Below are positions 17,407 to 28,434 of a DNA stretch of 64,000 nucleotides, in pieces. Every line of letters starts with the position of its first letter. Position 1 is the first letter of the stretch. The translations under genes and the position numbers were made by a program. Below the pieces are notes generated by a model. It saw only the letters and a program-made list of their open reading frames with translations, searched no databases and was not told the origin of the DNA. Origin of the DNA: Rhizobium rhizogenes (lineage in GTDB: Bacteria; Pseudomonadota; Alphaproteobacteria; Rhizobiales; Rhizobiaceae); the NCBI RefSeq assembly GCF_002005205.3, contig NZ_CP019702.2, forward strand, positions 310,001-374,000, read 5' to 3'.

Positions 17407-18754
17407 GTGTTCAGCCTGACATCACCATCACGGCCGGCGGCCATGACGCCACGGCTGACATCCAGCGGGCGATCGATACGGTTTCGGCAGCGGGCGGCGG
17501 TCGCGTGTCGCTTCTGGCCGGTCGCCATGTCAGCGGCGGCCTCCAGCTCAAGAGCGGCGTGGAACTGCACCTTGCCGAAGATGCGGTGCTTGCCCCCATT
17601 TCAGACTATGAGGCCTATGCCCATACAACGGTTTCGGTGATCGCCGAGGAATCCAATCGCGGCATGATCATTGCCCGGGGCGCAAGCAACATCGCCGTCA
17701 CCGGTCCCGGCCGCATCGAGGCCGGCGGCGAGCACTTCATCACCGGCGATGACGAGGCGATGGGAACCTATATCCCGGCGGCACGGCGTCCACGCGTGAT
17801 GGTGCTGGAAGCCTGCCGCAACGTGCGCCTTGAAAACCTTTTCGTCAGTGGCTCGCCCATGTGGACGCTGCATATGGTCGATTGCGACGATCTCAATTTC
17901 CGCAATCTCCGCATCGAAAACGACCGCCGCCTGCCCAATACGGATGGCATCGTGCTGGATGCCTGCCGGCGCGCGCTGATCGAGGATTGCTTTATCTCGA
18001 CTGCCGATGACGGCATCTGCCTGAAGACCAGCGCCGGGCCGGACGGCGAGGCGGTCGGCGTCTGCGATGATATCACGGTTCGCCGCTGCACCGTCTCCAG
18101 CGTCAGCTGCGCCCTGAAGCTTGGCACGGAATCCTTCGGCGATTTCACCAATGTGGTGTTCGAGGATTGCAAAATCGTCGAGTCCAATCGCGGCATCGGC
18201 CTTTTCTCCCGGGATGGCGGCGCCATGCGCAATATCCGCTTTTCACGGATCGAGGCCGAGTGCCACGAAACGCCGGGCGGCTTCTGGGGCTCCGGCGAGG
18301 CCGTGACCGTCACCGTCGTCGACCGCCGCCCCGAGCGTCAGGCCGGCAGCGTCGACAATCTGGTCGTGGAAGATCTGAGTGGCTCGATGGAAGGCGCAAT
18401 CAATCTCGTCGCCACGTCGAAAGCCGGTATCCACAATGTCAGGCTGGAGCGCATCACGCTGGCGCAGCGGCCCGGCAAGCTCGGCACCGGCCTGCAATAT
18501 GATCTGCGCCCCACCAATGCCGATATTGCCCCAAGCCCCGATGCCGCCGGCCGCGCCAATGCCTGGACGCGGGATGCCGAAGGCAGGATCGTCGGTCTTC
18601 AGGATTACCCCGGCGGAATGCCGGCGGTCTATCTTGCCGGCGTGGAAGGATTTGCGGCACACGATGTCGCCATTAAAAGAACGATGCCCTTGCCCGAGGG
18701 CTGGAACAGCCAAGAGATCGTCGCGACGACGAACTTGTCCGAAGGGAGCAGGTA

Positions 18755-18755
<1 letters not shown>
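17403..18755 (+). CDS. Polygalacturonase-type glycoside hydrolase, GH28
   Basis: 450 residues forming a right-handed parallel beta-helix. The GH28 acids are visible: NTDG at residues 179-182 (Asp181) and ADDG with Asp202-Asp203. The usual GHG motif is replaced by a KLGTESFG segment, as in exo-acting or rhamnogalacturonan-type members. There is no signal peptide, so it probably trims imported oligogalacturonides in the cytoplasm. The start overlaps the previous stop (ATGA) and the end overlaps the ATPase start (TAATG), so the operon is tightly coupled. Confidence 0.88.
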
Positions 18756-19861
<1,106 letters not shown>

Positions 19862-19862
19862 C

Positions 19863-20858
19863 ATGGCCAATCCGACGCTTGCGAGACTGTCCGACCGTGC
19901 GCTCGATGCCGTGATGGCAATTGCCGAAGTGCCGCTCAACTTCATCGAGCGGCTGATCGGCAAAAGGCGCATGCCCTATATTTTCCTGATGCCGAACCTC
20001 GTTCTCTTCGGCATCTTCACCTTCCTGCCGATTGCCATTGCCGTCGGTTACGCCTTTACCGGCGGCACCGAACTTCTCATCACCGACCGCCCCTTCGTCG
20101 GGCTGGAAAACTTCGGCAAGCTGCTGGATTGCCAGAGTTACATGGACCCCGGAAGCTGCCGGGAATCGCTGTTCTGGACGGCAATCTGGAACACGCTGTG
20201 GTTCGTCGGCTTCAATGTCGTCGCCACGCTGCTGGTTGCGCTCATCACCGCCCTCATCCTCAACCGGGCGATAGCCGCACGCGGCTTCTTCCGCGCCATG
20301 TTCTTTTATCCCGTCCTGCTGTCGCCCGTCGTCATCGGCCTCATCTGGAAATGGTTCCTCGACCGCAACGGCCTGCTCAACGCCTTTTTCCAGATGCTCG
20401 GCGTGCCGCCGGAAATCTTCCTGCTGGATGTCGGCTGGTCGCGTTTCTTCGTCGTGGTGGTCTCGGTCTGGTTCCATATGGGCTTTTATACGCTGATCCT
20501 GCTGGCCGGCCTTCAGGCCATCCCGAAGGACCTTTATGAAGCCGCCGCCATCGACGCCGCCTCACCCCGGCGCACGCTTTTCCGCATCACCCTGCCGCTT
20601 CTCGGCCCCAACCTGCTCGTCGTGCTCATCCTTCTGATGATCAGATCGGTGCAAATCTTTGATGAGGCTTGGGTTCTTACCAACGGCGGCGGACCGGGCA
20701 CAGCCAATACATTCGTCGTGCAATATATCTACCAGATGGCCTTCGGCAGCGATCTGAGGCTGTTCGGCCTGGCTTCCGCCGCATCGGTTCTGATGGGCCT
20801 TGTGCTTCTCGCACTCACCCTCGTGCAGCTGCGCCTCGGCAAAAAGATGGAGTCCTGA
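19863..20858 (+). CDS. Sugar ABC transporter permease (MalF type)
   Basis: 331 residues with about six membrane helices. The EAA-loop (EAAAIDAASPRRTLFRITLPLLGPN) near residue 225 docks the ATPase. The N-terminal 35 residues are an unusual charged extension before the first helix. It sits one base after the ATPase stop and two bases before the next permease. It forms the inner-membrane channel for the pectin-derived oligosaccharide importer. Confidence 0.92.
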   Translation: MANPTLARLSDRALDAVMAIAEVPLNFIERLIGKRRMPYIFLMPNLVLFGIFTFLPIAIAVGYAFTGGTELLITDRPFVGLENFGKLLDCQSYMDPGSCRESLFWTAIWNTLWFVGFNVVATLLVALITALILNRAIAARGFFRAMFFYPVLLSPVVIGLIWKWFLDRNGLLNAFFQMLGVPPEIFLLDVGWSRFFVVVVSVWFHMGFYTLILLAGLQAIPKDLYEAAAIDAASPRRTLFRITLPLLGPNLLVVLILLMIRSVQIFDEAWVLTNGGGPGTANTFVVQYIYQMAFGSDLRLFGLASAASVLMGLVLLALTLVQLRLGKKMES

Positions 20859-20860
20859 CC

Positions 20861-21910
20861 ATGTCCAACGCCGTCTCCTTCCTCACGCGCACCCGCCGCC
20901 CCGGCCGGATCGGCCTTACCGATATCCTGTCGTGGGTCTGGCTCATCGGCGGCACGCTCGCCGTCCTCATCCCGGTCGTCTGGGCCGCCATGTCTTCGCT
21001 GAAACCGGAAGCCGAAATCACCCGGTTTCCGCCGAGCCTTCTGCCGCGCGCCGCCGTACAGGTGGAGGTGCCAGGTTACGACAAACAGCTCAGCCTGTGG
21101 AAAGCCACCATCGATGGTGTGGAGCGGGAAATGGCCATGGTCCGCCGCGTTGGCCTGAAAGCCCAGATGGTCGATCCCGCCAATCCCGGCCCGCCGGTCA
21201 GCGTCGACACACGGGAAATAACGCCCGTCCAGAAGCTGACCGTCGCGACGGAGAACTTCACCGATCCGCTGACCCGCTTCAGCTTCCTGACCTTCCTCAA
21301 GAACTCGGTCTTCGTCACCTTTGTCGCGACCATCCTGACGCTGATCGTCAATGCCATGGCAGCCTTCGCGCTGTCGAAATACCGCTTCCGCGGCGAGAAG
21401 GCGATCTTCGTGCTGATCATCTCCACCCTGATGATCCCGCTCACCGTCGTCATGGTGCCGGCCTATCTCGTCATCGTCGGTGTCGGCCTCGTCGACAATC
21501 TCTGGGGCGTCATCATCCCAACGGTCGCGACGCCAACCGGCGTATTCCTGCTGCGGCAATATATGCTGACCATACCCGACGAGCTGATCGAGGCCGCCCG
21601 CGTCGATGCGGCAAGCGAATTCCGCATCTTCTGGCGCATCATCCTGCCGTTGACGGCGCCGGCGCTCGCGGTTCTCGCCATCTTCTCGGTGCTCTGGCGC
21701 TGGAACGACTTCCTCTGGCCGCTGATCGTTCTCAGCAGTCGCGAGAACTTCACACTGCAGGTGGGGTTGAACGCCTTCCAGGGCGAGTTCTCGGTGCAAT
21801 GGCACTATATTCTCGCCATGACCTTCCTCAGCCTGGCACCTGTTACCGTCGTCTTCCTGTTCCTGCAGCGCTACATCACGACAGGCATTGCCGGCACGGG
21901 GATGAAGTAA
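20861..21910 (+). CDS. Sugar ABC transporter permease (MalG type) with enlarged periplasmic loop
   Basis: 349 residues from ATG 20861; the frame is open further upstream, but that part is out of register with the preceding gene. A loop of about 90 residues separates the first and second membrane helices (from KPEAEITRFPP to FTDPLTRFSFLTFLKNS), longer than in ordinary MalG proteins of about 280 residues. The EAA-loop EAARVDAASEFRIFWRIILP is intact. It partners the MalF-type permease. The extra loop may contact the binding protein or substrate. Confidence 0.9.
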   Translation: MSNAVSFLTRTRRPGRIGLTDILSWVWLIGGTLAVLIPVVWAAMSSLKPEAEITRFPPSLLPRAAVQVEVPGYDKQLSLWKATIDGVEREMAMVRRVGLKAQMVDPANPGPPVSVDTREITPVQKLTVATENFTDPLTRFSFLTFLKNSVFVTFVATILTLIVNAMAAFALSKYRFRGEKAIFVLIISTLMIPLTVVMVPAYLVIVGVGLVDNLWGVIIPTVATPTGVFLLRQYMLTIPDELIEAARVDAASEFRIFWRIILPLTAPALAVLAIFSVLWRWNDFLWPLIVLSSRENFTLQVGLNAFQGEFSVQWHYILAMTFLSLAPVTVVFLFLQRYITTGIAGTGMK

Positions 21911-21984
21911 AGGGGATTATGGACACTCGCGTTGAAACCCTAACTTCACCGTTGGCTTGGTGACGTCACAGGTGCTCCTTTCAC

Positions 21985-22101
21985 CCCGTCATCCCGGCCT
22001 TGAGCCGGGATCCAGCCAGCCCAAGTCTTTGGGCTGAAAGGAGTCTTCCCGTCGCGCGGACGCGCGTCAGCTGGATTCCGGCTCAAGGCCGGAATGACGG
22101 G
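21985..22101. repeat. 117-bp palindromic intergenic repeat, copy A
   Basis: The outer arms (21985-22016 and 22070-22101, about 32 bp) are complementary at 30 of 32 positions. Each arm also folds on itself (CCCGGC-CTTGA-GCCGGG on the left). An inner hairpin AGCCCAAG-TCTTT-GGGCT follows. Copies of the same length are at 29675, 35854 and 63507. Confidence 0.85.
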
Positions 22102-22159
22102 AGGAAAGCTAATCGCCCTAAAGACATATGGCCACGAGCGCCGGAGGCGTTGGATCACC

Positions 22160-23206
22160 CTACTTCGGTGGCGGCGCGATGCTGCCCCTTAAAACCAGCC
22201 GACAGCCGAGTTCCAGCCGGTGCGCCGGACGCGTCGGATCGGCCGCCACAAGCCGCTGCTCCAGCAGCGAAAGCGCCGCGCCGCCCAGCCGGTCGGCCGG
22301 CAGCTGGATGGTGCTGAGCGGCGGCGCGCTGAAGGCGGCCGGCATGATATCGTCAAAACCCAGCACCGAGACATCATCGGGAACCCGGATACCGGCTTCC
22401 GTCAGCGCCTTCAGACAGCCAAGCGCCAGATTGTCGGCAGCGCAGAAGATGGCGGTGGCGTTTCTGAGCGGGTATTCCTCGGCCAGCAGGCGGCGAATGG
22501 CGATCTCGCCCCATTCCGGCTCATAACTCTCCACCTCGATGACCATATCGGCCGGAACAGTCAGGCCGGCCGCCAGAAAGGCGTCGCTATAACCGTCATA
22601 ACGGCGGCGGATCGTCGTGCGCCCCTTCCAGGTGATATGCAGGATATTGCGGTGCCCGAGGGAAAGCAGATGCTCGATACCGAGCCGCGCGCCAAAACGG
22701 TTTTCGGCCGTCACCGTATCGACGATCATGGCCGGGTCTTCGCCATTGATCAGAACCACCGGCCTGGAAAGCGCGGACAGCGCCTCGACCAGCTGCGACC
22801 TGTCATCATTCAAGACCACGATACCATCGACATTGTCGGCATCGGCAGCCTCCGCCACAGCGACCGGATCAAGCCGGCTCGTCGCGCTGACATAGGGAAC
22901 GATACGAATGCCGCGCCGCTCGCATTCGCGACGGAAGCCGTTCAGCATCGTCCAGCTGACCATGTTCAGATCGCTCTGCGGCGCGGCGTCATTGGTCATG
23001 GCGAGCAGCACGACGCGCAGGGTGGCGATGGTCGCCTTCTGCCGGCGGTTTTCGAGATAACCAAGCGTGCGAGCCGCCTCCAGCACCCGCTCGCGAACCT
23101 GTGCGGTCAAGGGTGCGGTGCCGTTGAGGGCATGCGAAGCGGTACTCAGCGAAACATTCGCCTCCCGCGCCACGTCCTTAAGCGTCGTTTTCCTGTCTAT
23201 TTTCAT
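22160..23206 (-). CDS. LacI-family transcriptional regulator of the pectin cluster
   Basis: 348 residues from ATG 23206; a TTG at 23221 would add five residues. The N-terminal LacI helix-turn-helix is clear (TTLKDVAREANVSLSTASHALNG), followed by a periplasmic-binding-protein-like sugar-sensing domain (VDGIVVLNDDRSQLVEAL, VSVLGFDDIMPAAF). It lies convergent to the pectin operon, at its far end. It is the likely binder of the paired operators at 13594-13749 with an oligouronide or uronate effector. The effector is inferred. Confidence 0.88.
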   Translation of the reverse strand: MKIDRKTTLKDVAREANVSLSTASHALNGTAPLTAQVRERVLEAARTLGYLENRRQKATIATLRVVLLAMTNDAAPQSDLNMVSWTMLNGFRRECERRGIRIVPYVSATSRLDPVAVAEAADADNVDGIVVLNDDRSQLVEALSALSRPVVLINGEDPAMIVDTVTAENRFGARLGIEHLLSLGHRNILHITWKGRTTIRRRYDGYSDAFLAAGLTVPADMVIEVESYEPEWGEIAIRRLLAEEYPLRNATAIFCAADNLALGCLKALTEAGIRVPDDVSVLGFDDIMPAAFSAPPLSTIQLPADRLGGAALSLLEQRLVAADPTRPAHRLELGCRLVLRGSIAPPPK

Positions 23207-23379
23207 AAAGGGGAAATTCAACCACTCTTCTTCGGACGGTGCGGGCAGAAAGCCTGCCTCACGCAGTCGATCTGAAGAATACCCGTGCCCGTTTGCTGCT
23301 CTCTAATCTGCGGAAGACTACAGCATCATCCGTAAATGCGGAATTGATTTCTTTGGGTTTTTAATCCCCTGCAAGAAAC

Positions 23380-23405
23380 GCCGCCCGCGGCGAACCGCGG
23401 GCGGC
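23380..23405 (-). terminator. Hairpin terminator of the inositol-like operon
   Basis: GCCGCCCGCGG (23380-23390) and CCGCGGGCGGC (23395-23405) form a perfect 11-bp stem with a CGAA loop. It begins eight bases after the last stop of the minus-strand operon and is followed on that strand by GTTTCTTGC. Confidence 0.75.
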
Positions 23406-23412
23406 AAGGCGG

Positions 23413-24198
23413 TCAGAGCGCCTGGGAGATATGGTCGATGCTGCTCTTTACGGCAGCGGCGGGGTCTTTCAGGTCGTGCACTTCCGTCGCGAAGGGTTCG
23501 AAGCTGTAAGGTCCCCTGTAACCGGCCGCCTCGAGCGTCCTGATCTGGGCGATATTTTCCAGCCGGTCGCCGCCATCCACCAGAACGCGGTGGGCGTCGA
23601 GCATGTCGGCGACGGAGACGGCGGGATCGATCACGCCGGAAATGTGGACCAGTCCCGTTCGCTCCGGGAAGAACTCGGTCTCGCCTGCAAGGTGATGATG
23701 GAAGGTGTCGTGCACCAGCCTGTAGACATCGCCGCCACCGGCCGCATCGATGGCCCTGATCGCTTCGGCCTTGGTGCGCAGCGAAGAGATCGGGAAACCG
23801 AGCGGCTCAACGAAACCGATCAGGCCGCGTTCCCTAAGGATCGGCTTCATGGCCTTCAGCGCCGTGACGAGATCGTCAAAGGACACCGCCGTACCGTCGT
23901 TGAGCGGGCACATGACCAGCGCTTTCGCGCCGCTTGCCGCCGCATAATCGGCCATCGCAACGGCCCACGCAGGCAGGTCGCCCGACCAGACGTTGAAGGG
24001 GTAAAGCGCATTGATCGAGATGATCGTCACACCCGCCTTTTCGGCCGCCGCCTTTACCGCGGCCGGCTCCACCGTGCCGACGATATCAGGCAGGTCGTTG
24101 CGGATTTCGACTTCGGTAAGGCCGAGTTCGCGGGCGGTTGCGAAGAATGCCTCAAGGGAAAGCTTCGGCGCGGTGATGTGGTTGATGGCAAAACGCAT
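23413..24198 (-). CDS. Sugar phosphate isomerase/epimerase, IolI-like TIM barrel
   Basis: 261 residues from ATG 24198, with GAGG six bases upstream (AGTGAGGTCTTTC). The xylose-isomerase-like TIM barrel shows EIRNDL, SINALYPFN, GFVEPLGFP, LVHDTFHHHL, HISGV and YSFEPF, which contribute the metal-binding Glu, Asp, His and Glu expected for IolI/IolE enzymes. In inositol catabolism IolI interconverts keto-inositols. Here it is the last gene of an operon with an IolG-like dehydrogenase and a second TIM-barrel enzyme. The exact substrate is not certain. Confidence 0.82.
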   Translation of the reverse strand: MRFAINHITAPKLSLEAFFATARELGLTEVEIRNDLPDIVGTVEPAAVKAAAEKAGVTIISINALYPFNVWSGDLPAWAVAMADYAAASGAKALVMCPLNDGTAVSFDDLVTALKAMKPILRERGLIGFVEPLGFPISSLRTKAEAIRAIDAAGGGDVYRLVHDTFHHHLAGETEFFPERTGLVHISGVIDPAVSVADMLDAHRVLVDGGDRLENIAQIRTLEAAGYRGPYSFEPFATEVHDLKDPAAAVKSSIDHISQAL

Positions 24199-24206
24199 GA
24201 AAGACC

Positions 24207-25217
24207 TCACTGATAAAGGGCGGGACGGGTGGGAAGCTCAATGGCGACGGCCGCCCCGTCCTTCTCCTGCGCGGCCACGCAGGCGTCGGAGGTGATGGCG
24301 GCCACGTAGCCGTCCCAGGAATTCGGTCCCGAAGCCGTGCCCTTTGCCGCCGCGTGGATGAAATCCTGCAATTCGACATCGTAGCTGGCGATGAAGCGAT
24401 CCTTCCAGTCGGTGAGGATATCGTTCTGCAGCTTGGCGCCGAGGCGGGTCTGCACCGACATCGGCTCCGGCAGGCTGGCAATACCGTCTTCGCCCACCAC
24501 CTGGCACTGGATATCGTAGCCATAGTGGCAATTGACGAAGATTTCGACGTCGATGATCGTGCCCTTGGCGGTTTCCAGAATGACGATCTGCGGGTCCTTC
24601 AGTTTGGCATGGCTGCGGGCGGCGGAGCGGGGAAAGAGAACGCGGGCCGAAACATAGTCATCGTCAAGCAGCCAGCGCAGCACGTCGATCTCATGAATCA
24701 TCGTGTCATGGATCGCCATGGGCGTGACATATTGCTCCGGGACCGTCGGGTTGCGGTGGGCGGCATGCACCATGATCGGCGCGCCGATCTTGCTATCGAC
24801 GGCCTGTTTCAGCGCCACGTAACCGGCGTCGTAACGGCGCATGAAGCCCACCTGAACCAGCCGTTTGCCATGCGCCACCTCGGCGTCGACGATGCGTCTT
24901 GCGCCTTCGGCCGTTGTCGCCAGCGGTTTTTCGCAGAAGCACGGCTTGCCGGCGGCAATGGCCGCCAGCACATATTGCTCATGGGTTGCGCCCCATGACG
25001 TGACGAGCACGGCATCCACATCGGGCGATGCGATCAGCTCTTCGCCGGTGGCGAACACGACGGCATCCGGGGCGATGTCGTTTTTGACCGCCTCGGCCGA
25101 GGCGCGGTTGACGTCGCTGAGCGCAACGATCTTCGCGCCGCCCAGAACCTTGTTGATACGGCGGGCGTGATCACGCCCGATTGCGCCGGTGCCGACGACA
25201 CCAATTCTCACAGTCAT
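24207..25217 (-). CDS. Inositol 2-dehydrogenase-like oxidoreductase (Gfo/Idh/MocA family)
   Basis: 336 residues from ATG 25217 ([17 protein letters not shown]), where the Rossmann nucleotide-binding motif GVVGTGAIG begins at residue 6. The EKPLATT motif supplies the conserved lysine. [19 protein letters not shown] followed by [10 protein letters not shown] is characteristic of IolG-type inositol dehydrogenases, with catalytic Asp and His. It probably oxidises a myo- or scyllo-inositol-type polyol with NAD+. It is flanked by TIM-barrel isomerases in an operon with two binding proteins. Confidence 0.85.
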   Translation of the reverse strand: MTVRIGVVGTGAIGRDHARRINKVLGGAKIVALSDVNRASAEAVKNDIAPDAVVFATGEELIASPDVDAVLVTSWGATHEQYVLAAIAAGKPCFCEKPLATTAEGARRIVDAEVAHGKRLVQVGFMRRYDAGYVALKQAVDSKIGAPIMVHAAHRNPTVPEQYVTPMAIHDTMIHEIDVLRWLLDDDYVSARVLFPRSAARSHAKLKDPQIVILETAKGTIIDVEIFVNCHYGYDIQCQVVGEDGIASLPEPMSVQTRLGAKLQNDILTDWKDRFIASYDVELQDFIHAAAKGTASGPNSWDGYVAAITSDACVAAQEKDGAAVAIELPTRPALYQ

Positions 25218-25227
25218 CTGAAAAACC

Positions 25228-26124
25228 TCATTTCCAGTATTTGGCGACGTATCGCCGGGTTTCGCTGAGCATGAACCGCGCGCTTTCATCGACGCGGTCT
25301 TCCCAGGCAAAGACGCAGTTCGACAGCACGCCATCGAATTTCATGTCGGCGAGCGTCGCAAAGAAGGTCTCCCAGTCGATCTCGCCCTGGCCGAAATCGG
25401 TGTGCTGATGCACCCTCACCTTCGAGCCGGGCGGATTGACGATGTAACGCAGCTGCGACGACTTGTTGTGGTCATAGGTATCGGCAAGACGCACATGCAC
25501 CAGATGGCCCTCGGTCGCGCGCAGGTTCGCCACCATGTCCGGCCCGTAAAAGAACGTGTGCGGCGCGATGAAGGAGGCCTTCACCGCCTTGGAATTGATG
25601 GTCTTGATGATGTCGATGGCCGGGGCGATTTCCTCGAGCCAGTCTTCGGGATGCGCCTCCAGCGACAGCACCAGCCCTTCCCGCTCGAGGATCGGCACCA
25701 GAATATCCATAGCGCGGAAGAACTGCGCCTCGCAGGTTTCCGGGCGGTGCAGGCCGGAACGGTCGTTAAGGCTGCGCTCCGGCGAGCCGCCACGGCCGAA
25801 TTCCGAAACGAACATCGGGCATTCCATCTCGACGGCGATCTCGATGGCGCGTTTCCAGTTGTCGATCGCCACCTCCCATTCGTCGGGATAGGGGCTTGCC
25901 CAGCGATACATCGGCTGCAGCGTGGCGAGGCCGACACCATGGTCCTTCAACGCCTTTTTGAATTCGGCGACCCGTTCGGGATAGACCTTCGGCCGTGTCC
26001 ACCACGAGAGAAAATCCGGGCGCGGCGAAAGTTCGACGTATTCATAACCGAGGTCTGCGACCTTGCGGCAGGTTTCGGCCAGGGAGAGGTGCCGGAACAT
26101 GTGGGGATCGAGCGTATGTTTCAT
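25228..26124 (-). CDS. Sugar phosphate isomerase/epimerase, IolE/MocC-like TIM barrel
   Basis: 298 residues beginning [19 protein letters not shown]. It has the AP-endonuclease-2/xylose-isomerase-like barrel with segments [56 protein letters not shown] and [13 protein letters not shown]. The last is typical of a C-terminal metal-binding strand. The shoulder-to-shoulder position with an IolG-like dehydrogenase and binding proteins suggests an inosose dehydratase-like or keto-polyol isomerase role. The reaction is inferred. Confidence 0.8.
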   Translation of the reverse strand: MKHTLDPHMFRHLSLAETCRKVADLGYEYVELSPRPDFLSWWTRPKVYPERVAEFKKALKDHGVGLATLQPMYRWASPYPDEWEVAIDNWKRAIEIAVEMECPMFVSEFGRGGSPERSLNDRSGLHRPETCEAQFFRAMDILVPILEREGLVLSLEAHPEDWLEEIAPAIDIIKTINSKAVKASFIAPHTFFYGPDMVANLRATEGHLVHVRLADTYDHNKSSQLRYIVNPPGSKVRVHQHTDFGQGEIDWETFFATLADMKFDGVLSNCVFAWEDRVDESARFMLSETRRYVAKYWK

Positions 26125-26170
26125 GGCTGTTTCCAGTGGAGTGATAGATAGACCGGGGCCGAAGCCCCGT

Positions 26171-27094
26171 CTATTTCGCGTAAGCGGTCATGTTTTCCGG
26201 GGTGACGAGTTCGAACGGCACCCAAAGCGTCTTCTCAGTGCTTTGCCCGGCAGCGGCCTTCACCGCCGTCTGGACGGAGACCTCGCCCTGCTTCGTCGCA
26301 TTCTGGTAAACGGTGATATCGAGGTCTCCGGCCTGCATGGCGGCAAGACCGTCCGGCGTGGCGTCGATGCCGGCGATGACGACATCCTTCATGGAAACGC
26401 CCGCTGCCTTGAGGGCCTGCGCGGCGCCGATCGCCATTTCATCATTATTGGCGATGACGGCATCGAACTGGATGCCCGCCGTCAGCCAGGAGGAGACAAG
26501 GTCCTGCGCCTGCGTGCGGCTCCAGTTCGCTGTCTGCTTTTCGAGGATTTCGATCTTGCATTCCGGTTTGGAAAATACCGTTTCGACATCCTTGGTGCGC
26601 ACCAGCGCCGCGTGATTTTCTAATGGTCCCATCAGGATGACGGCCTTGCCCTTGCCGCCCATCAGCTTGCAGGCTGCTTCAGCTTCCATGGTGCCGGAAT
26701 CGAGTTCGTTGGAACCGACGAAGGCCGTTCCGTCAGGCAGGCCGGTTTCCAGTTCGGCCGGCGGATGGTTGACATACACCAGCGGAATTTTTGCGGCTGA
26801 TGCGGCCTTGGTGATTGCGGCGGTGGCGTCGCCATCCACGGCATTGACGATGATCGCGTCAACACCATTGGCGATGAAATTCTGCACCTGATTAAGCTGC
26901 TTCGACGGATCAAGCTGGGCATCCTCAACCAGAAGCTCGATGTTTTTATCGCGCCCGGCCTCGGCCCTGATACCATTGAGCAGGATCGTCAGAAACGGAT
27001 TGTCGAAAGACGTCATGGACACAGCGATACGGGTCTCGGCAAGGGCCGGTGTCGCGAAGATGCAGAGTGCCGTCGCCATCAATAGTTTCTTCAA
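26171..27094 (-). CDS. Periplasmic sugar/polyol-binding protein (RbsB/IbpA-like), paralogue 1
   Basis: 307 residues. The start is a TTG at 27094, supported by GGGAGG five bases upstream and by the signal peptide it completes (MKKLLMATALCIFATPALA). The type I periplasmic-binding fold shows DAIIVNAVDGDATAAI, FDAVIANNDEMAIGAAQAL and VVIAGIDATPDGLAAM. It closely resembles the product of the next gene upstream (27232-28173) along its entire length. No permease or ATPase gene is adjacent. Inositol or a related cyclitol is the likely ligand, from the neighbouring IolG-, IolE- and IolI-like enzymes. Confidence 0.85.
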   Translation of the reverse strand: MKKLLMATALCIFATPALAETRIAVSMTSFDNPFLTILLNGIRAEAGRDKNIELLVEDAQLDPSKQLNQVQNFIANGVDAIIVNAVDGDATAAITKAASAAKIPLVYVNHPPAELETGLPDGTAFVGSNELDSGTMEAEAACKLMGGKGKAVILMGPLENHAALVRTKDVETVFSKPECKIEILEKQTANWSRTQAQDLVSSWLTAGIQFDAVIANNDEMAIGAAQALKAAGVSMKDVVIAGIDATPDGLAAMQAGDLDITVYQNATKQGEVSVQTAVKAAAGQSTEKTLWVPFELVTPENMTAYAK

Positions 27095-27231
27095 GGTTTC
27101 CTCCCACGGAAATCGCTGCTGGTTGCTTCATGTCGTGTCGCCGGAGCCGGCCATCCTGCCGGCTCCGGCGCGTTCGGCCTGCCCGGCGGCACTCCCCGGG
27201 AGCGGAGAAGCCGCCTGGGCAAGACCATGGC

Positions 27232-28173
27232 TCAGTTCTTGGCCTGATAGTTCTTGAGGTTGTCAGGCGTGACGAGTTCGAAGGGCACGAAGACCTTCTT
27301 GTCCACCGCATCGCCCTTGGCGAGTTTCAGCGCCGCATCCAGCGCACCCTTGCCCTGGCCTGCGGCGTTCTGGAAAACGCTCACATCCAGATCGCCCGCC
27401 GCCATGGCGGCCAGCGCATCCTGCGTGGCGTCGATGCCGGCGATGATGACGCTGTCCATCGACCGGCCTGCCGCCTTCAGCGACTGGATGGCGCCAATGG
27501 CCATCTCGTCATTGTTGGAAATGACCGCATCGAACTCGACGCCGGCTGAAAGCCAGTTGGTCATCAGGTCCGAGCCCTGCGTGCGCGACCAGTTGGCGGA
27601 CTGTTCCTCGACTAGCTTGATGAAGCTGCATTCGGGCGTAGCGACCACATCCTTGATATCCTGGGTGCGCATGCGCGCCGCCTGGTTGGAAAGCTCGCCC
27701 ATCATCACTACGGCCCTGGCTTCCGTCTTGCCCGCTTCCTTCAACAGCCGGCAGACTTCCTGCGTCTGCAGCGTGCCCGACTGTTTTTCATCCGAGGCGA
27801 CAAAGGCCTGTTTGTCCGGCAGGCTGTCGAGATTGACCGGCTGGCGGTTGACGTAAACGAGCGGAATGCCGGCGGCGGCAGCGGCCTGCGAAAGCGCCAC
27901 GGTCGCGTCCGTATCGACAGGATTGACGATGATGGCGTCCACGCCGGCGGCGACGAAATTCTGCACCTGGCTCAGCTGCTTGCCGACATCGTTCTGCGCA
28001 TCCTCGACCTGCAGCGACACGCCGCTCATGCCCTTGGAATAATCGATCATGCCGTTGCGCAGCACGGTCAGGAAATTATCGTCGAACAGGGCCATCGAAA
28101 CCCCGACGGTCTGCGCCGATGCGCCCGTTGCCAGCATGACGGCGAAAGCTGCAATTGCGAAATGTCTTTTCAT
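27232..28173 (-). CDS. Periplasmic sugar/polyol-binding protein (RbsB/IbpA-like), paralogue 2
   Basis: 313 residues from ATG 28173, preceded by TGGAGGAGAACGAC. A signal peptide (MKRHFAIAAFAVMLATGASAQ) and a type I binding fold are present, with DAIIVNPVDTDATVAL, FDAVISNNDEMAIGAIQSL and VIIAGIDATQDALAAM. It shares most motif positions with paralogue 1, so the pair is a tandem duplication. As the first gene of the operon, its promoter contains the candidate LacI operator at 28435-28449. The translocator must be encoded elsewhere or shared. Confidence 0.85.
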   Translation of the reverse strand: MKRHFAIAAFAVMLATGASAQTVGVSMALFDDNFLTVLRNGMIDYSKGMSGVSLQVEDAQNDVGKQLSQVQNFVAAGVDAIIVNPVDTDATVALSQAAAAAGIPLVYVNRQPVNLDSLPDKQAFVASDEKQSGTLQTQEVCRLLKEAGKTEARAVVMMGELSNQAARMRTQDIKDVVATPECSFIKLVEEQSANWSRTQGSDLMTNWLSAGVEFDAVISNNDEMAIGAIQSLKAAGRSMDSVIIAGIDATQDALAAMAAGDLDVSVFQNAAGQGKGALDAALKLAKGDAVDKKVFVPFELVTPDNLKNYQAKN

Positions 28174-28434
28174 GTCGTTCTCCTCCAAACCCCTTTGAAA
28201 AGAACCGGTCGAGCCGGCCTGAGCGCATCGCGCCGCCACCGCCTTCCGGCAAAAGCTGGCCTTCGCCGCGAAGGAAACCCGCAGCGCAAACAGCCTTGAA
28301 ATAATCTAATGTCGTGTGGGTCCGGCCTCCTGCCCGTTCCGCACGCAGGCCAAGATTTCCTAGTCCGGCCCCGGCGTCAACGCGTCAGGGACCGCCGAAA
28401 CCATCAAGCCTGATAGAAACGGGCACCGGATTTA

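Noticed and set aside
22000..22317. Small open frame over repeat A
   Set aside because: It is produced by the 117-bp repeat and the complement of the LacI gene; there is no start signal.
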